This document shows, piece by piece, positions 35,001-46,750 of a stretch of DNA of 64,000 nt. The number at the start of each line of letters is the position of its first letter. Positions within the stretch are counted from its first letter, which is position 1. The DNA comes from Diphasiastrum complanatum (taxonomy: Eukaryota > Streptophyta > Lycopodiopsida > Lycopodiales > Lycopodiaceae). Location of the stretch: positions 21,135,348 to 21,199,347 of the forward strand of contig CM055095.1 in the NCBI GenBank assembly GCA_029204225.1, written 5' to 3'. The notes under the pieces are model-generated. The model was not told the DNA's origin. It searched no databases and saw only the letters and a list, made by a program, of their open reading frames with translations. A program made the position numbers and the translations under genes.

Positions 35001-36525
35001 TTGTATTCACCTCCATTGTCAAATCTAAGGATCTGTATCCTTTTTTAGGTGTGTCGCTCTGTGAATGCCACGAACTTCTTGAAAGAATCAAATACTTCGA
35101 ATTTCTTCTTCAAGTAGTAGATCGTGGTCATTCGGCTGTAGTCATCTATGAACGTTAGAAAATATCTCGAACCTGAGAGCGAATCTGTTTTCATCGGTCC
35201 ACACACATTAGAGTAGACAAGCTCAAGAACTTCCTTGGCTCTTCTTCCTTCGTGTGTGAATGGATTCTGATTTTGCTTGCCTTTCTGACAAGCTTCGCAA
35301 AACTCAGCCTCGGGCCTTGATATTTCGAGACCTGTGACAATGTGCTTTGTGCTCATGTCGTACAGGCTCTACATGTTCAGATGATACATTCTCCTATGTC
35401 AGAGCTGATCTTCGTTTTCTGAAGCATTTAATATGCTATCAGAGTTGCTGATAATTTTGGCCTGGTAGAGGTTTCTTTCTCTGCATCCGACCGTCAACAA
35501 CTTGTTTGTCGTCTTCTCGATTATACGGCAAGTGTTGTCGTTGAACAAAACTCGAATGCCTAGATCTACCATCTTGGAGACAAATAGCAGATATTTTCTG
35601 AGTGAGGGCACATAGAGTGCTCCTGGCAGCTCTGCTTAGCCTGACAATGTTCGTAGTTGTAGAGAGTCGATGCCAGCAAACACGATGTTCATAGATGTAG
35701 AGAACATATTCCATCGTTTCTGCTTCTCAAAATTCTAATTCACACTGGAAAATGTCGCAGAAGGCCAAATCATTTCGTGCTCGTCTTCTCCATCTCTTTT
35801 TGCGAACAATTTTCTTTTCATGCGGAAGCCCTTACAGGATCCCAGACACTCGACTACGCATTACAAAACATATTTTATTCTAGCAATTAGGACACACAGC
35901 ACAAGACAAAGAGGTACACGAAAATAGAGTGACTATATTGTCAGTTTGGTTTTGGAGCGAGATCGTCATTGCTCGTTGGTGGATTGACACTCTGCTCTTA
36001 CGTTGTGTTCTGCTCGTTGGCAGACTTTCATGCACAACTATGGTGTCTTTACTTTCTTACTCTATTCGCTACGTCTCTATCTATCTCTTACAGATCTCTG
36101 TATTCACGTCATCTTGTTATGATCCAGAGAGGATCGTTTATACCTCCACTATGTGGAGTTTACAAGATAGCTAAACGTCGAATCACATGACTAGTTAACG
36201 CTAATCAACTAGTTAGTTAGTCTCCGTCATTGCTACTCATTTCAGCTGGGCGTGAAGCCCGTTGAGCTGCCAGCTGGCAGCGCGAAAGATTTTTCTTCAT
36301 CTGATTCGTAGTCTCCCATTTGCTTTCGTTCTTTTTATTTCTTTTCGTAGTTTTTGTTTCGCGTCCCTTTTGCGGTTTGCGGTCCTGGAGCTGTGCTTGC
36401 GATTCGCGAATCGTTCGTGCTTCGAGTCAAAGACATGTTGACTGTCGTGAATCGTTCTCGTTCGACCTTCGTGTCTTGTTCGTGCTGCGACAAAGTTGCA
36501 GGAGTTTACCATTTCTAACAGTATG
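32037..36525 (-). mobile_element. Ty1/copia element with both LTRs and a 5-bp target duplication; gag and protease missing
   Basis: LTRs at 32042-32821 (3' LTR in element sense) and 35753-36520 (5' LTR) are about 770-780 bp. Each runs from TGTCGCAG to TTTCT(G/A)ACA on the plus strand. GTATG at 32037-32041 and again at 36521-36525 is the target duplication, so the insertion ends are original. The LTRs differ at many positions, so it is not recent. The interior is only 2.9 kb and starts in the pre-integrase region. No gag, no protease and no TGGTATCAGAGC primer site follow the 5' LTR. A purine-rich tract (AAGAGGGAG on the minus strand) precedes the 3' LTR. Confidence 0.9.
32850..35714 (-). pseudogene. 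copia pol pseudogene (integrase, reverse transcriptase, RNase H)
   Basis: Read on the minus strand with several frame changes. Pre-integrase and integrase: CEACQKGKQNQNPF, then SRYFLTFIDDYSR (first catalytic Asp region), EEQGIEHQFTPAYTPEYNGV and, around 34700-34880, FWAEAIAAAVH and RVFGCAAYKHIPKEKR. Reverse transcriptase: CKWVYKKKLKLDGTIGRYK and LVAKGYTQ (34130-34170), IHQIDVKIAFLHG and QCIYGLK-like end (33840), then FVDDSLMIG at 33690-33720, where intact relatives have YVDDLLI. RNase H: SSKDDIKSITGGCTI and SSCEVEYVAASKVANEVVWL at 33087-33281, then HSKTKHIPLKYHHIRDLI near 33000. Stops separate all blocks, so it is inactive. Confidence 0.85.
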
Positions 36526-37376
36526 GGATGGATTATGAGCATGATTCCTATTATGAAATCAAGAGCAAATTTTCATAATAGGAGTTGTGCTCATTATTTC
36601 TTGCTCACTATGAACATAACTTTTTTAATATAAATCTCTCCTAGGGCAAATTCCCATAAAGTGAATAATTTATAATGTCATGCCCATCACACACGTGGGG
36701 AAATTATGTCATGTAAAGCACTACAAAAATAAACTAAAACATCTGCCTATGCGTGGGATTGACCACTCAAGGTCAGACCCCGCCCACACATGGGTGGTGT
36801 CCAAAAAATAAATAAATAGACTAAAAAAAATCAGAGCAGGTCTTTACACATAGATTCTAGAGCAAAGTCCAAGGTGGTCTTTGTGGCAAAGGGCTTCAGG
36901 TTTGAAAATCCAAGCAGCCTTGCAATTTGACGGTTGTATTGATCATCAAAAGCCATTTTGGCTGTAAAATACAGGCTTTTTAAAAATTTGGTCGTCATAG
37001 CATATAGGCACATACAATTCAAAAACATCATTTTGACATGCGCATTTGGTTTTTTACTTGTATAGATTCACAATAAAGATTTCATACCCCACTTGAAATT
37101 TCAAAAAAAATTCAGAACAACTTTCACATTTAGGATTCAAGTTTCAGCTCTTCGAACTTGGCGGCTCATCTTTGAAATTCATACCCATCTCTAAACTATC
37201 AAACATCATTTCAAATTTGAAAGTAAAAAACAGCATGACAGGCAACCACGACCGTCAAACTACAAGGTTGAATCCAACCCATAAAAGTTAGCCTAAGGTG
37301 CAATTATTTAATTTTGCTTGACTCTTTTTAGACACATGTCATGTTTGGGTTGGACTTAGGCTCCATGTCCAAAGTT

Positions 37377-37439
<63 letters not shown>

Positions 37440-38010
37440 TACAAAATGTGGCCAAGCCAAGTCCTTTAGAGTTTGAAAGCAAAAATTCCACAAGGTTCTT
37501 AACAAAGTCGAGAGTGGACTTGATGGCTGAGAGCTTTAGGGTCCAAAAACCCAACCCATAAAAGCCCACCTAAGGCACATTCATTTATTTTTGTTTGACG
37601 CTTATCGGACACATGTCATATCTAGGATGAATTCACACACTCGATATCCAAAGTAATTATATAGAAGTTTTACAAATATGGCCAAGCCAAATCTTTTAGA
37701 GTTTCATAAGGCTCTAAAATGTCACTTCGGAACATCCAAAGTTTGAGCTTGTTGGCCACGGTAAAGAGATCTATCCCCGTAAGAGATCTTATTAAGTGTA
37801 AAAATCAAGGTCTTGTACTTCCACTTTGCTTTTCTATTGTTTTGTTATTCCTTATCAAAATATTCAAATTCAAAAAATTTCACATTACATGTGAACCCAA
37901 TGCACTTCACTTTACAGATGTAATATGTTGCCCTCAAAACCCACTATCATGTGAAGAGTAAAGTCGTATGAAATATACAAAGCAAAAAATCCACAAGGGC
38001 ATTGGAAGGG
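36526..38010. repeat. Non-coding repeat region with internal tandem duplication and copy 2 of a dispersed repeat
   Basis: Two successive units share CCAACCCATAAAAG, CCTAAGG, GACACATGTCAT, ATCCAAAGT/GTCCAAAGT and GGCCAAGCCAA blocks: unit 1 at about 37270-37480 and unit 2 at about 37548-37710. Unit 1 is split by an (AT)n run. The right part (37600-38010) is the second copy of the repeat at 28640-29110. No coding sequence was recognised. Confidence 0.6.
37379..37436. repeat. (TA)29 microsatellite
   Basis: A pure TA dinucleotide run inside the repeat unit described at 37270-37480. The sister unit has only TATATAG at this point, so the run has expanded here. Confidence 0.95.
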
Positions 38011-38331
38011 TACCGCCCTTAGTTCTTTTCTGGTTTGAGACACTAGACCCTCGAGCGAGAACATTTCCCAACACATTGTACTATGATTTCAAGAAGTAAT
38101 TTTGTGATGTTCTTTATGCATAGCACCCTTAGTCATGTCTTGGTTTGAGACTCCACACCCTCAAGCGAGAACCTTCCCTACATGTAAAGCACTACTAAAA
38201 TTTTTTCAGTGTGTTTCTAGGAACGCTTAAATGGAACAATTATGCTTGTACAAAACTAATCATTCAATGGACCTTACCAATGTGTAAGGTGTGTTTACTA
38301 TAAAACAGTAAGCCTGGAATCATAAATTTAC

Positions 38332-38362
<31 letters not shown>

Positions 38363-38505
38363 TGTCTTTTGCAATTTGCCAGCAATTACTTTATGCACCC
38401 TATACATATTACTATGACACTTAGGAGCCAGATTCTTACCGTTCTTTGTGCATTAAGAGGTTGTCGCCCTCGAGTCTAGGTGTCTCAAACTAAGGAAGTG
38501 TGCAA
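38011..38505. repeat. Inverted-repeat element or foldback with a duplicated left arm
   Basis: The left arm CCTTAGTTC...TTTGAGACACTAGACCCTCGAG (about 38017-38058) has its inverted counterpart CTCGAGTCTAGGTGTCTCAAAC...CTAAGG at about 38470-38500. A second direct copy of the left arm (CCTTAGTCATGTCTTGGTTT...) follows at about 38127. Inside are the hairpin ACCTTACCAATGTGTAAGGT (38271-38290) and a (TAA)n run at 38332-38362. No transposase is present. Confidence 0.6.
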
Positions 38506-38619
38506 AAAGTACAAAAAGGACCAAGAGTGGATCCTAATCTGATCCTCAAGAGGGATTGGTTGTCAGATTACTTGATCTATCAATCTACTTCAGATTAAGA
38601 TCAATCTAGATCAATTCTA

Positions 38620-39828
38620 GACACATATTGGGATTCAAAAAGACTTATAATTGTAAATGAAATGATTTTGCAACCTTATCAATTGGTTGCGAGACAATTG
38701 TATCGTCGCGAAATGGATGATATTCTTTGAAGATGTGTTTTACCGCATGAAACACCTGAATTAATCATGTTTTAGCATGATGGAATGGCCGAAGGACATT
38801 TTTCTACAGATGTCATTGTTTGCAAGCTTTTGCAATTACTTCATAAAGACACCAAAAATTATATTCAGTCATGTGATGTTTGCCAACGAGCACGACGTCC
38901 TACATGACAGAATTATGAACCCTTACATCCGTTTTATCGCAAGCACCATTTGAGAAATGGGGACTTGATTATATAGGTCCTATTAATCCTGCGGCAAGAG
39001 GATCCCAAGCCAGATATATCATTGTCGCAACCAATTATATGACCAAGTGGGTTGAAGCCAAAGTTGTTAAAGTTGCTGATGTGAAATCTACGGCTAAATT
39101 TCTCTATGAACACATCATCATCAGATTTGGATGTCCTATTGAGATCGTTATGATCGTGGTATACTTTGTTAATCAAACGATAAAGTGTTTGTTGGAAGAT
39201 TTTTTTCATTATAGACCGGTTTAGTACTTCGTATTATCCCAGGGGTAATGGCCAAGCTGAATCTTCCAATAAGATTCTCTGCACTATTATGACATAAACG
39301 GTTGAAGCGAGTCGTTCTAACTGAGAAAATAAATTGCATGCAACATTATGGGCGTTCAGAACCACTTATAAAGGAAGCACAAGTCAAACACCGTTTCAAC
39401 TTATTTATGGTTAAGATGTTGTCATGCCAATTGAATTTTTAATACCATCTCTACGCATAGCAACAACAGAGTGATTAGATGACGATAAATCTTTACAACT
39501 GCGTCATGAAGCTTTGCACAAATTATGTGAAACCAGATTGATGGCAGTTCATGTATTAGCAGCAGAAAAAGCCCGCTGTAAGGCATGGCACGATTGTCGA
39601 TTACACAAAAAGGACCTGAAAGAAGGAGATCTAGCATTGATGTACAAAACCAAGCTTATCAACGGGAAATTAAAGTTCATAGGTGAAGGTCCATATAGAG
39701 TCAAAGAAATACTGAACTATGGAGTAGTTATTCTTGAATATCTGAATGGACAATGTTTTGATACTCTAGTGAATGGCAACCGACTACGCAAGTTTTGGCA
39801 GCCTACATTGCCAGTTCAGTTAGCATGA
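38620..39828 (+). mobile_element. Ty3/gypsy integrase fragment, frame-broken
   Basis: HHCC zinc-binding region of integrase near 38770-38910 (MAEGHFS, LLHKDTKNYIQSCDVCQRA). The catalytic core starts with GPINPA...DYI-type sequence near 38960, then NYMTKWVEAKVVKVADV (39030-39080) and FLYEHIIIRFGCPIEIV (39100-39150), where the usual SDRGTHF has decayed to a short ...YFVNQTIKCL. Next come YYPRGNGQAESSNKI (39230-39270) and TPFQLIYG (39390). The C-terminal domain runs to 39828: LKEGDLALMYKTKLINGKLK, GEGPYRVKEI and RLRKFWQPTLP. Stops and small indels interrupt it. Reverse transcriptase and LTRs of the same copy were not found beside it. Confidence 0.85.
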
Positions 39829-40089
39829 TCGAAGACTAGGCTTTTATTTTGCTTGTTTTTCAATTTTGTTGTTTTCACTACTTAATTGATATTTTCTTTT
39901 GAAAAAGACAGTAATATATATATATATATATAAAGAGAAAAAAGTGAGAAAAGACTGATGAGCAAAAGTCAAAAATGTCATCAGATCAAGTAAAATTGAA
40001 AGAAAGTATTTTCAAAAATCAGATCTTATGTTAAAAATGACTTGGAAGATTACTTTTTTGGTCATTTTTTGCACAAACTATTTTAGAAT

Positions 40090-41272
40090 TGTTCGCCAAG
40101 TTTTCAGAAGCAAGATCCACCTCAGATATATCTACACTGAGTTGGGCAAACATTCTTTTCAGGATGACCTCTTGTGTGTCATACACACATCTGTGCAAAG
40201 CAGACCTCAATCTTACACAAATACTTCCTACAACAATCTATCATGACAATCAAAGAACAATAGCGGTTTGTCTCGATCCGAGATTTCACTCTTAAAGCAA
40301 ACATATAGAAATCAGGTATCATTACCTTAGAGAGAAAGTGCACAATAAGGAAGTAGAATTGATCTTCTACAAAACAAATTACATGGCAGTAGATTACTTC
40401 ACAAAGGCTCTATCAAAGGAGCAACATCTCAGATTTAACGATATGTTAAATCTGAAGATCAAAGTTTTTCAGGATCCACATTAAGGGAGAGTATTAGATT
40501 TTTTATGCTCAACTTTAAACAAATCATTCAAGTAATGAGCATCCTGAAAAATCGCAGGCCAACTTCATATTTTTGGACCTTCACATTGTTTCCCTTTCTT
40601 TTATCTTAAACAAATTTTTTAGGCACCTTCGCCTTTTTCGCTCCTTAGCAAAAAATGCAACACACTGGCCAAGTGGCAAGAATGCCTTAGAAACCATTCT
40701 TAAGGCATCTTTGTCTTTTTTGCCTTTTTCGTCTTCTTCACTGCCTTCAGTCTACAGGCGTCTTAGGGATTTACATATCTTTAGTGTAAGGGCACCTTCA
40801 AGAGTTGCATACCTTCAGTCTAAAGGCACCTTCGGGTTTTTCGACTTTTTCACGTTTTTGCTACATTGGCTGACCGACGTCGCCAACTTATCAGCAACCC
40901 TAAAACAACTGGACAACCAAATATCCCAAAGGCAGTTAGTGGTTACCAACTTTGTACATATGCAAAGACTAGCATAAATAACATAAAAATCTTGTAAGAT
41001 ATTTTGTTCCTCGATACTTGTAAATCTATATATCAGCTGATCAAGCTATGTAAGGGTTAGTTGAGTTAATTGAATCTCTCTTTCAATTCAGAGTTTTTTG
41101 TAGCCAGCGTTATCACGCTCAACAAGCTGAAGTTATTACTTCAAGCTATTGTACTCATTGTTGATATTAATCAGAGTGCAATTTATGTCTCACTACTACG
41201 TCGTTCATTTGCGCATTCTGTAATCCTCGAGCTTCCGCTGTCGCTCACGCCCACACGTGATTTTGACAACAA
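40090..41272 (+). mobile_element. copia RNase H end and 3' LTR remnant
   Basis: 40230-40480 reads IYHDNQRTIAVCLDPRFHS, stop, KHIEIRYHYLREKVHNKEVE, DYFTKALSKEQ, then HLRFNDMLNLKI: the C-terminal RNase H and tail of a copia polyprotein. A purine-rich tract, AAGGGAGAG at about 40483-40491, and TATTAGATT begin a long LTR-like stretch reaching about 41272. It is rich in GGCACCTTCG/CTTTTTCG motifs (40621, 40702, 40791, 40824). The exact right end is uncertain. Confidence 0.65.
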
Positions 41273-41893
41273 TTTTGTGGTCAGTGGTGGATGAAGCTGT
41301 CTCCTCTAGTGGGCTAGCAGGCTTGATCGTCCAAGTATTTGGATCAACCCTCACAGCCCGATCTTGGTTCTCTAGTGTGATTCGATTTGTACCCCAGTCA
41401 CGGCATACTTTTGCTAACTTCAGCCACGGGCTTCAAGTTATGTTCTATAACAACATGCCATTTAGTGACGACCTCGTTATCAACATGTTTTGGTGCCACA
41501 CATCATCATCTTAGGTGGTCACGTGTCGTCGTGGAACCGTACTTGATGGGACCCACTATGCTATGCCTATGTAGTGGTGGGGCTTCCCTTTTGCCATTCA
41601 CTATGCCTACCCAGGACTTGGTGGATGGAGAGCTCGTGCAATAGCCAGGGTGTATCTCCAGGCCAGGAGATGTGTGCTAGGGAGCGCCAAGGTTGATGGT
41701 TGGTGGTATGGGACGCCAATTATTGTCGGAGGCTTGACTAGGCATGTGGATGTCGATAGCTCCAATGCATTGGGGTGGGTCAACGGTGACCCTATGGATG
41801 GGCAGATACGGTGCGTCGTCACTGGTATGTGGTGTGCGTCAATCTTCAAAGCAATCGGAGATCTAGGGAGTTGTAACATTTGGTATCAGAGTA
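41273..41893 (+). mobile_element. LTR-like sequence ending in a primer-binding site
   Basis: GTTGTAACA (ending about 41878), then TT, then TGGTATCAGAGTAGC (from 41881) gives the LTR end and initiator-Met primer site of another LTR element. The left boundary of this LTR is not resolved and may overlap the preceding one. No gag could be recognised downstream. Confidence 0.45.
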
Positions 41894-44255
41894 GCTGATT
41901 TCCATTGTTAGGTGCACACCTTCCTTTTAATGCTTTTGTGGTATACTAGTTTCTCATGGAATGTAGTTGAAAATCTAATTTTAATAACCTTTAATTCAAG
42001 TTCATACTTGAAATGGCTGAGCTCTTTTGGGATTTAGAAACTAGTTGTTATCAACTGGTTGTCTTTTTACTTTATTTCTTTTCTTTTGAACCCTTTCTTG
42101 GTTCTTGGTTAGAAAAGACATAAACTTTTGTCATTTATTTTCCAATTAGAGTTTACAAATTGTATTTATTCTTCTATTAGTTGTTAAAAGAACTGTTTTA
42201 TGGGGTTAAAACTTAATTTCTTAAGTTTGGATAACCCTCCCCATTTTATTTTAGCCCTCATTCACCCTTTAAAAAAAAATAAAATTAAAAGGTACGCACG
42301 CCTGTGAGATTGGCGCCCCCGAGATGCCCAGCCTTCCTTTGGGCAGAATCCCTTGTCTGCAGGTACGATTGTCCATTGTACCTGCAGGCAGATCTGCTGG
42401 TATGGTACGGGGGGGTAAATTACTCCCTCCCTTTTAAATTTAGTCTCGCTGGCTGCATTCTCATGGCTAGCGCAGGGTAGTGTGTGGTTGTGTATACCTC
42501 ATCCCCAAAGTACCTCATAGTACGTGGTGATTTGTTTGTTGGGGGAGGAGATTTAGCACAAAGTACTTCTTGATTTGATTTTTGGGGGAGGGGAGATGGC
42601 GCGCCTCCCCACGGCCCTCTTTCCATTAAGTCTTCTGTCATCATCTATTTGTATATATATATACACATCGGTTGCACTACAGTTGTATGAGTAACGATCG
42701 TGATGTGAAGCAGTTACTACATAATATTGAATTGAACTGTGACGTAGTTTGTGTCAGACATAGCAGAGGAAGAGCTCCATTTTGACTAGAAAGAAACTTG
42801 CATATCTAAAGCACATATGTAAAGGATTTGCTCGAAAGATCCTTTCATGTTTTTTTAACATGATTAAATCTTGCAAAGGTTGTCCTCGATCATAGAAATT
42901 ATGTGTTGATGTTGTCTTTGGCAGAATACATGAATCCATAGAACGTTGAACCTCACCTTTTAACTTTGAAATTGATCTCTTCTTGCTTTTAAAAAAAAAA
43001 AATTGAAAATATCATTCCCAATACAAAATTGCTTATTACTATAGCTATTGCACATGGCCAACAATAGTAACCAGTGCGCTAGCAAATTTGATGTCTTAGA
43101 TAGAATCTTGTCATATCCCTCTCAAGCATGCATACAATATTTACCATATTTCATGCTTTTTACTTATACTTGACTCTTAAATAGTATTTGAACATAACTA
43201 TCTCCAAAATATTCTAAGCGTCTTATTTTGTTATTAAGGCATTTATTAAAATGATCTTTGCTAAATAGTAACAAAAAGTACACAAACGAAGAATATTTTT
43301 TTGAAAACATATTAGTAGATGACAACTTGGACATACTTTTTGAGAGGTTAGTGAGGCACTCACAAATGGATAATAGTACTGAGGCATCTTTTAAGAATCA
43401 TAATATTCGAGATTCCATCTGTTTCCATTGGTGATGAAGGATGGTGAGTAAGTCTAATTTGTTGGAATTAAATGCATGCTTTCAAATTGTATCATAGAAA
43501 AAATTCCAAGTGATTTTTAAGCAAGAATTAAATAGTCCTTGTTGACATTAGCCCAAACAATTTATTTTTGTATCTCATATTTGTAGATATCCTCTTGTAG
43601 CAATGTTATCCTTTTCATTGATAAAGTGCCTTGATAAAAATTCACTACACGTTTTTGAAAATATATGTGATCATTGATCAAGGAATTTCTTCAATATCGC
43701 AGACAACAAATTATAGAAAATCTTCTCATACACTTAATTGGATTGTTAGAAAACATATAGTAAATCTTATGCCAATCACGTATTGACTTTTGTCTTTAGA
43801 TACATGTTCCTCTACGATGATCCTCCACAAGCTCTTATATTTGTACCTGGTTGGTTGATCTTTTGCAAAGGGTTTGTGATGGCTTTTGTATACAATTTTT
43901 TTGAGATTACATGTGTGTCTCGCATGCAGTTTTGTCCATATGCAAAGAGTATGCATGATATTCATAAAGGTGAAGCCCGTAAATACAAGAAATTCATTCA
44001 ACAATATGACTTTAAAATCAATTGCAAAGAAGTTCCCTTGTACAAATTTGTACATATCTATAAAACAATATTATTGCAATTGCTTAAATAAACAAGAACG
44101 TTGTGGTAAGACCATGAAGGCATTCCCACAACTTTCTTGAATAAAAAATGTGATTCTCTTATATTGGATTCAAGGTAATTGGCAAGGGTACTCATTGTAC
44201 ACATACATTGTATTTATATATGAGTGTACCATGACATTTAAAGAGAATGTTGCTC
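41894..44255. other. Intergenic, mostly featureless, one GC-rich block
   Basis: AT-rich DNA with short poly(A/T) tracts. 42295-42420 is GC-richer and holds the hairpin CTGCAGGTAC (42357-42366) / GTACCTGCAG (42378-42387) with an 11-nt loop. ORFs at 43726-44140 on both strands overlap one another and match no family. Confidence 0.45.
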
Positions 44256-44700
44256 AATTTTGTACTAGCCCAAAGGCCTTTTGAGAAGTGGGGCTTAGGT
44301 TATGTAACACAAATCCACATAACAACCAACGGTATCATGCTCAATATATCATTGTATCCACATACTAAAAGGAAAAATTAAACTCATATGTGTGTATATT
44401 GGCATGCTTTGGTTGACCTTAAAACTAGTCAGTGACCGTCGGACTAATTTTACGAAAAGAAAAAAACCAGAATTTTCTCTAGTGCACCTGATTATCTACT
44501 TTGCAATGGTAAGTCAAATTCCACAAAAAAAATTGTCCTCTAATATGACCAAGATGGTAAAAGCCAATGATTGAGAACATAAGCTACATGCAACATAATA
44601 GGCATTTATGATGATGTATAAGATGGAAATGAGGTATGCTCCATAAAATGTGAAAAAAAAAAAAATTCATTCAAACAAAATGTAGACCTCAAAACTTGTC
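44256..44700 (+). mobile_element. Decayed Ty3/gypsy integrase relic
   Basis: RPFEKWGLGYV near 44275 corresponds to the integrase core start (APFEKWGLDYIGPI in related copies, compare 38950). The later stretch ACATGCAACATAATAGGCATT near 44587 matches TGCATGCAACATTATGGGCGTTC at 39336. Everything between is heavily mutated. Confidence 0.55.
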
Positions 44701-45269
44701 AAATTAGTGTGAACCATAATTTGTTAGAAGTAGAAGCTTGGGGGCTTTTAGATACTCTCTTCACATGTCAAAAGCAATGACCAAAGATGATGATATGATT
44801 GAGAGTGTTGTTTATAGGTAGATTGCAGACCAAACGACTTTGTGCATGTTGTTTTTGCAAATTGCAACAATTGCATGTTTGTGCTAGAGTAGTGGGGCAC
44901 ATTTCTATGGGGGCTACAAACAATTCTATCCCATTATCATGTTGTGTCTGAGTGTACAGTGATTCATATCCTTCACTTGACTCCAATATCTTTTCGGTTC
45001 ATAGCTGTGTGTGGCATGGGTCTTCTTGCATCTAGATGGCTTCCTTTATGTTGGTAAGTTTGCATGCCCGATGAAATTATCTACTATCTTGATTAGTATT
45101 GCATAGTGGTGTCTTTAACCTTATTTTTGACATGAAGTTGCATCTCTGTGCACGAACCGTTCATGTATCGATTATTGTGTGTACAAGTTGAACACATCTA
45201 TCGCTGGGGTGGTTAAGGGTTACATCACTCTTTTTTTTATGATTAGTTCATAATAAAAGATCAAAATCT

Positions 45270-45900
45270 ATGTTGCCTTTTATGATAATCTTTGGTTTGG
45301 GTTGTTATAACATAGGCACCATATTCATTCATGCAGTGGATGCTACAGACGGTGGACGAATAGACGACATATTTCATATACAAACACATTTGAGTTGTTA
45401 CACTAGGGTTGACACAGCCAAAGTGGTACTCGTTCCCATAGACAATGCCAAACAGTATTGTTTCTTGGAGAGGGAGTTTAATGATAATGTTTGGGCTCCA
45501 TTTGTACCCCATTGCATTGACCTACTTATTTGCAACATAAGCAAACCTTTTGCATGGGTGTCATTTGTCATTAACAAAATACTTGAGGTGGTTTATATTG
45601 TCACCAAAAGAGACTTGCTTAGAGTTGTTTTACAAGTATAGCTAGTCAAATTTAAAGAAGCCTGCACCTATTAGATTTGTTATGCTAGAGCAAATTTTGG
45701 TTGTACAAGATGAGCTCGGAAGGATGTTGATAGATCCTAAGTTGTTGAAATAAGGTTATAGACACGAGGCTTCTTGAATAGGCTTTCAAACCAATGCAAT
45801 TTTCAAGAATCCCAGGCACCAAATAGGGCAGTAGTTGGTGAAAGTTTCGAGTACGATTTACCTTGTTCTACTCATTTTGGATCAAGAGGGCCGCAAACTC
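45270..45900 (+). pseudogene. hAT-like (DUF659-type) transposase relic
   Basis: A 123-codon frame (45270-45641) has the layout of the DUF659/hAT transposase core: DATDGGRIDDI (usual VDASD...), LVPIDNAKQYCFLEREF (VTDNAANY...A...), WAPFVPHCIDLLICNISK (W.PCAAHCIDLML.DI), then FVINKILEVVYIVTKRDLL (I.....IV.FI.....L). After a stop, KPAPIRFVMLEQILVVQDEL (about 45655-45715) matches the following P..TRFAT.F..L..L...K..L segment. The N-terminal BED finger and C-terminal dimerisation domain were not found. It is broken by stops and inactive. Confidence 0.75.
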
Positions 45901-46221
45901 AACCTGAAAAACAAACAGAATCTTTCAATGACCATTTCTAAATGATACAAGGTTAGTCGTTGGCCCTCCCTTTCTTTCTTGATCTTTAATATTGCTCGTG
46001 CCTAGATAAGCTTGATGGACACAATGATTATGTTCATGTGCGCAAGATGGAAGAGCAATGAGATAATCGGGATGAGTCGTAGGATATTTCCCTTACGCGC
46101 ACTTTCACTATGGGCATCCACTCCCTTGCTCTTCTCTCTGAACTCGATGAGTTATAGATCTACAACAAAGAGCACACAACACAAGAATCTTAGAAAATGC
46201 TAACACAGGTCAAATTTGGCC

Positions 46222-46310
46222 TTTTAAAAGAATGATATCCCTTCCAGTATTGGGAAAAATTTCAATAATGCATTTCCCCATAATGTTCCTGGGGCATTCC
46301 CCAGCTGGGA
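46222..46310. repeat. Repeat copy, inverted relative to 49870-49975
   Basis: GGCCTTTTAAAAGAATGATAT and ATTTCCCCATAATGTTCC... recur as reverse complement at 49870-49975 (ATTATGGGGAAACATGTTTC, ATATCATTTTTTTTTAAGGCC). The two inverted copies bracket the COG3 3' end and a 3-kb intron. Confidence 0.6.
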
Positions 46311-46750
46311 AAGCAAGGGAAACATGTTTCCCCGTGAAAAATGATGGGCAGATGCATTTCATAACCATAAGTGTGCAAGATTCATACTAATGAACTTCAA
46401 ACAATATGCTAGATCGTTCAGTAATCCATCTGCATCCATGACACTTCTAGACATACGAGGCTGTAAGCTACAATGTAATCCATTCTGGCAGTTTATCTAA
46501 AGTTTTAACATTACGACAGTAAGACAGCCTGCGGCATACTTGCAGGTTAGAAGCCAATTGGCTACACAAATAATAGCTGAAGCATATCAAAAGGTGCCAT
46601 TACAATATATTTCTGACGGCTACAAAATGATGTCGACTGAACTAGCTCTTTCTAACCAGGATGTCAAAATTGATCTTGAGTTTACTCATGAATTGCAATC
46701 AATCGTCTGATGTGGACAGAAGATGCTATGAGCATAAGCTACCAAATTAC

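Noticed and set aside
43726-44140. Overlapping ORFs of 84-109 codons on both strands
   Set aside because: Mutually overlapping, AT-rich, no motif, in a stretch with decayed gypsy sequence nearby.
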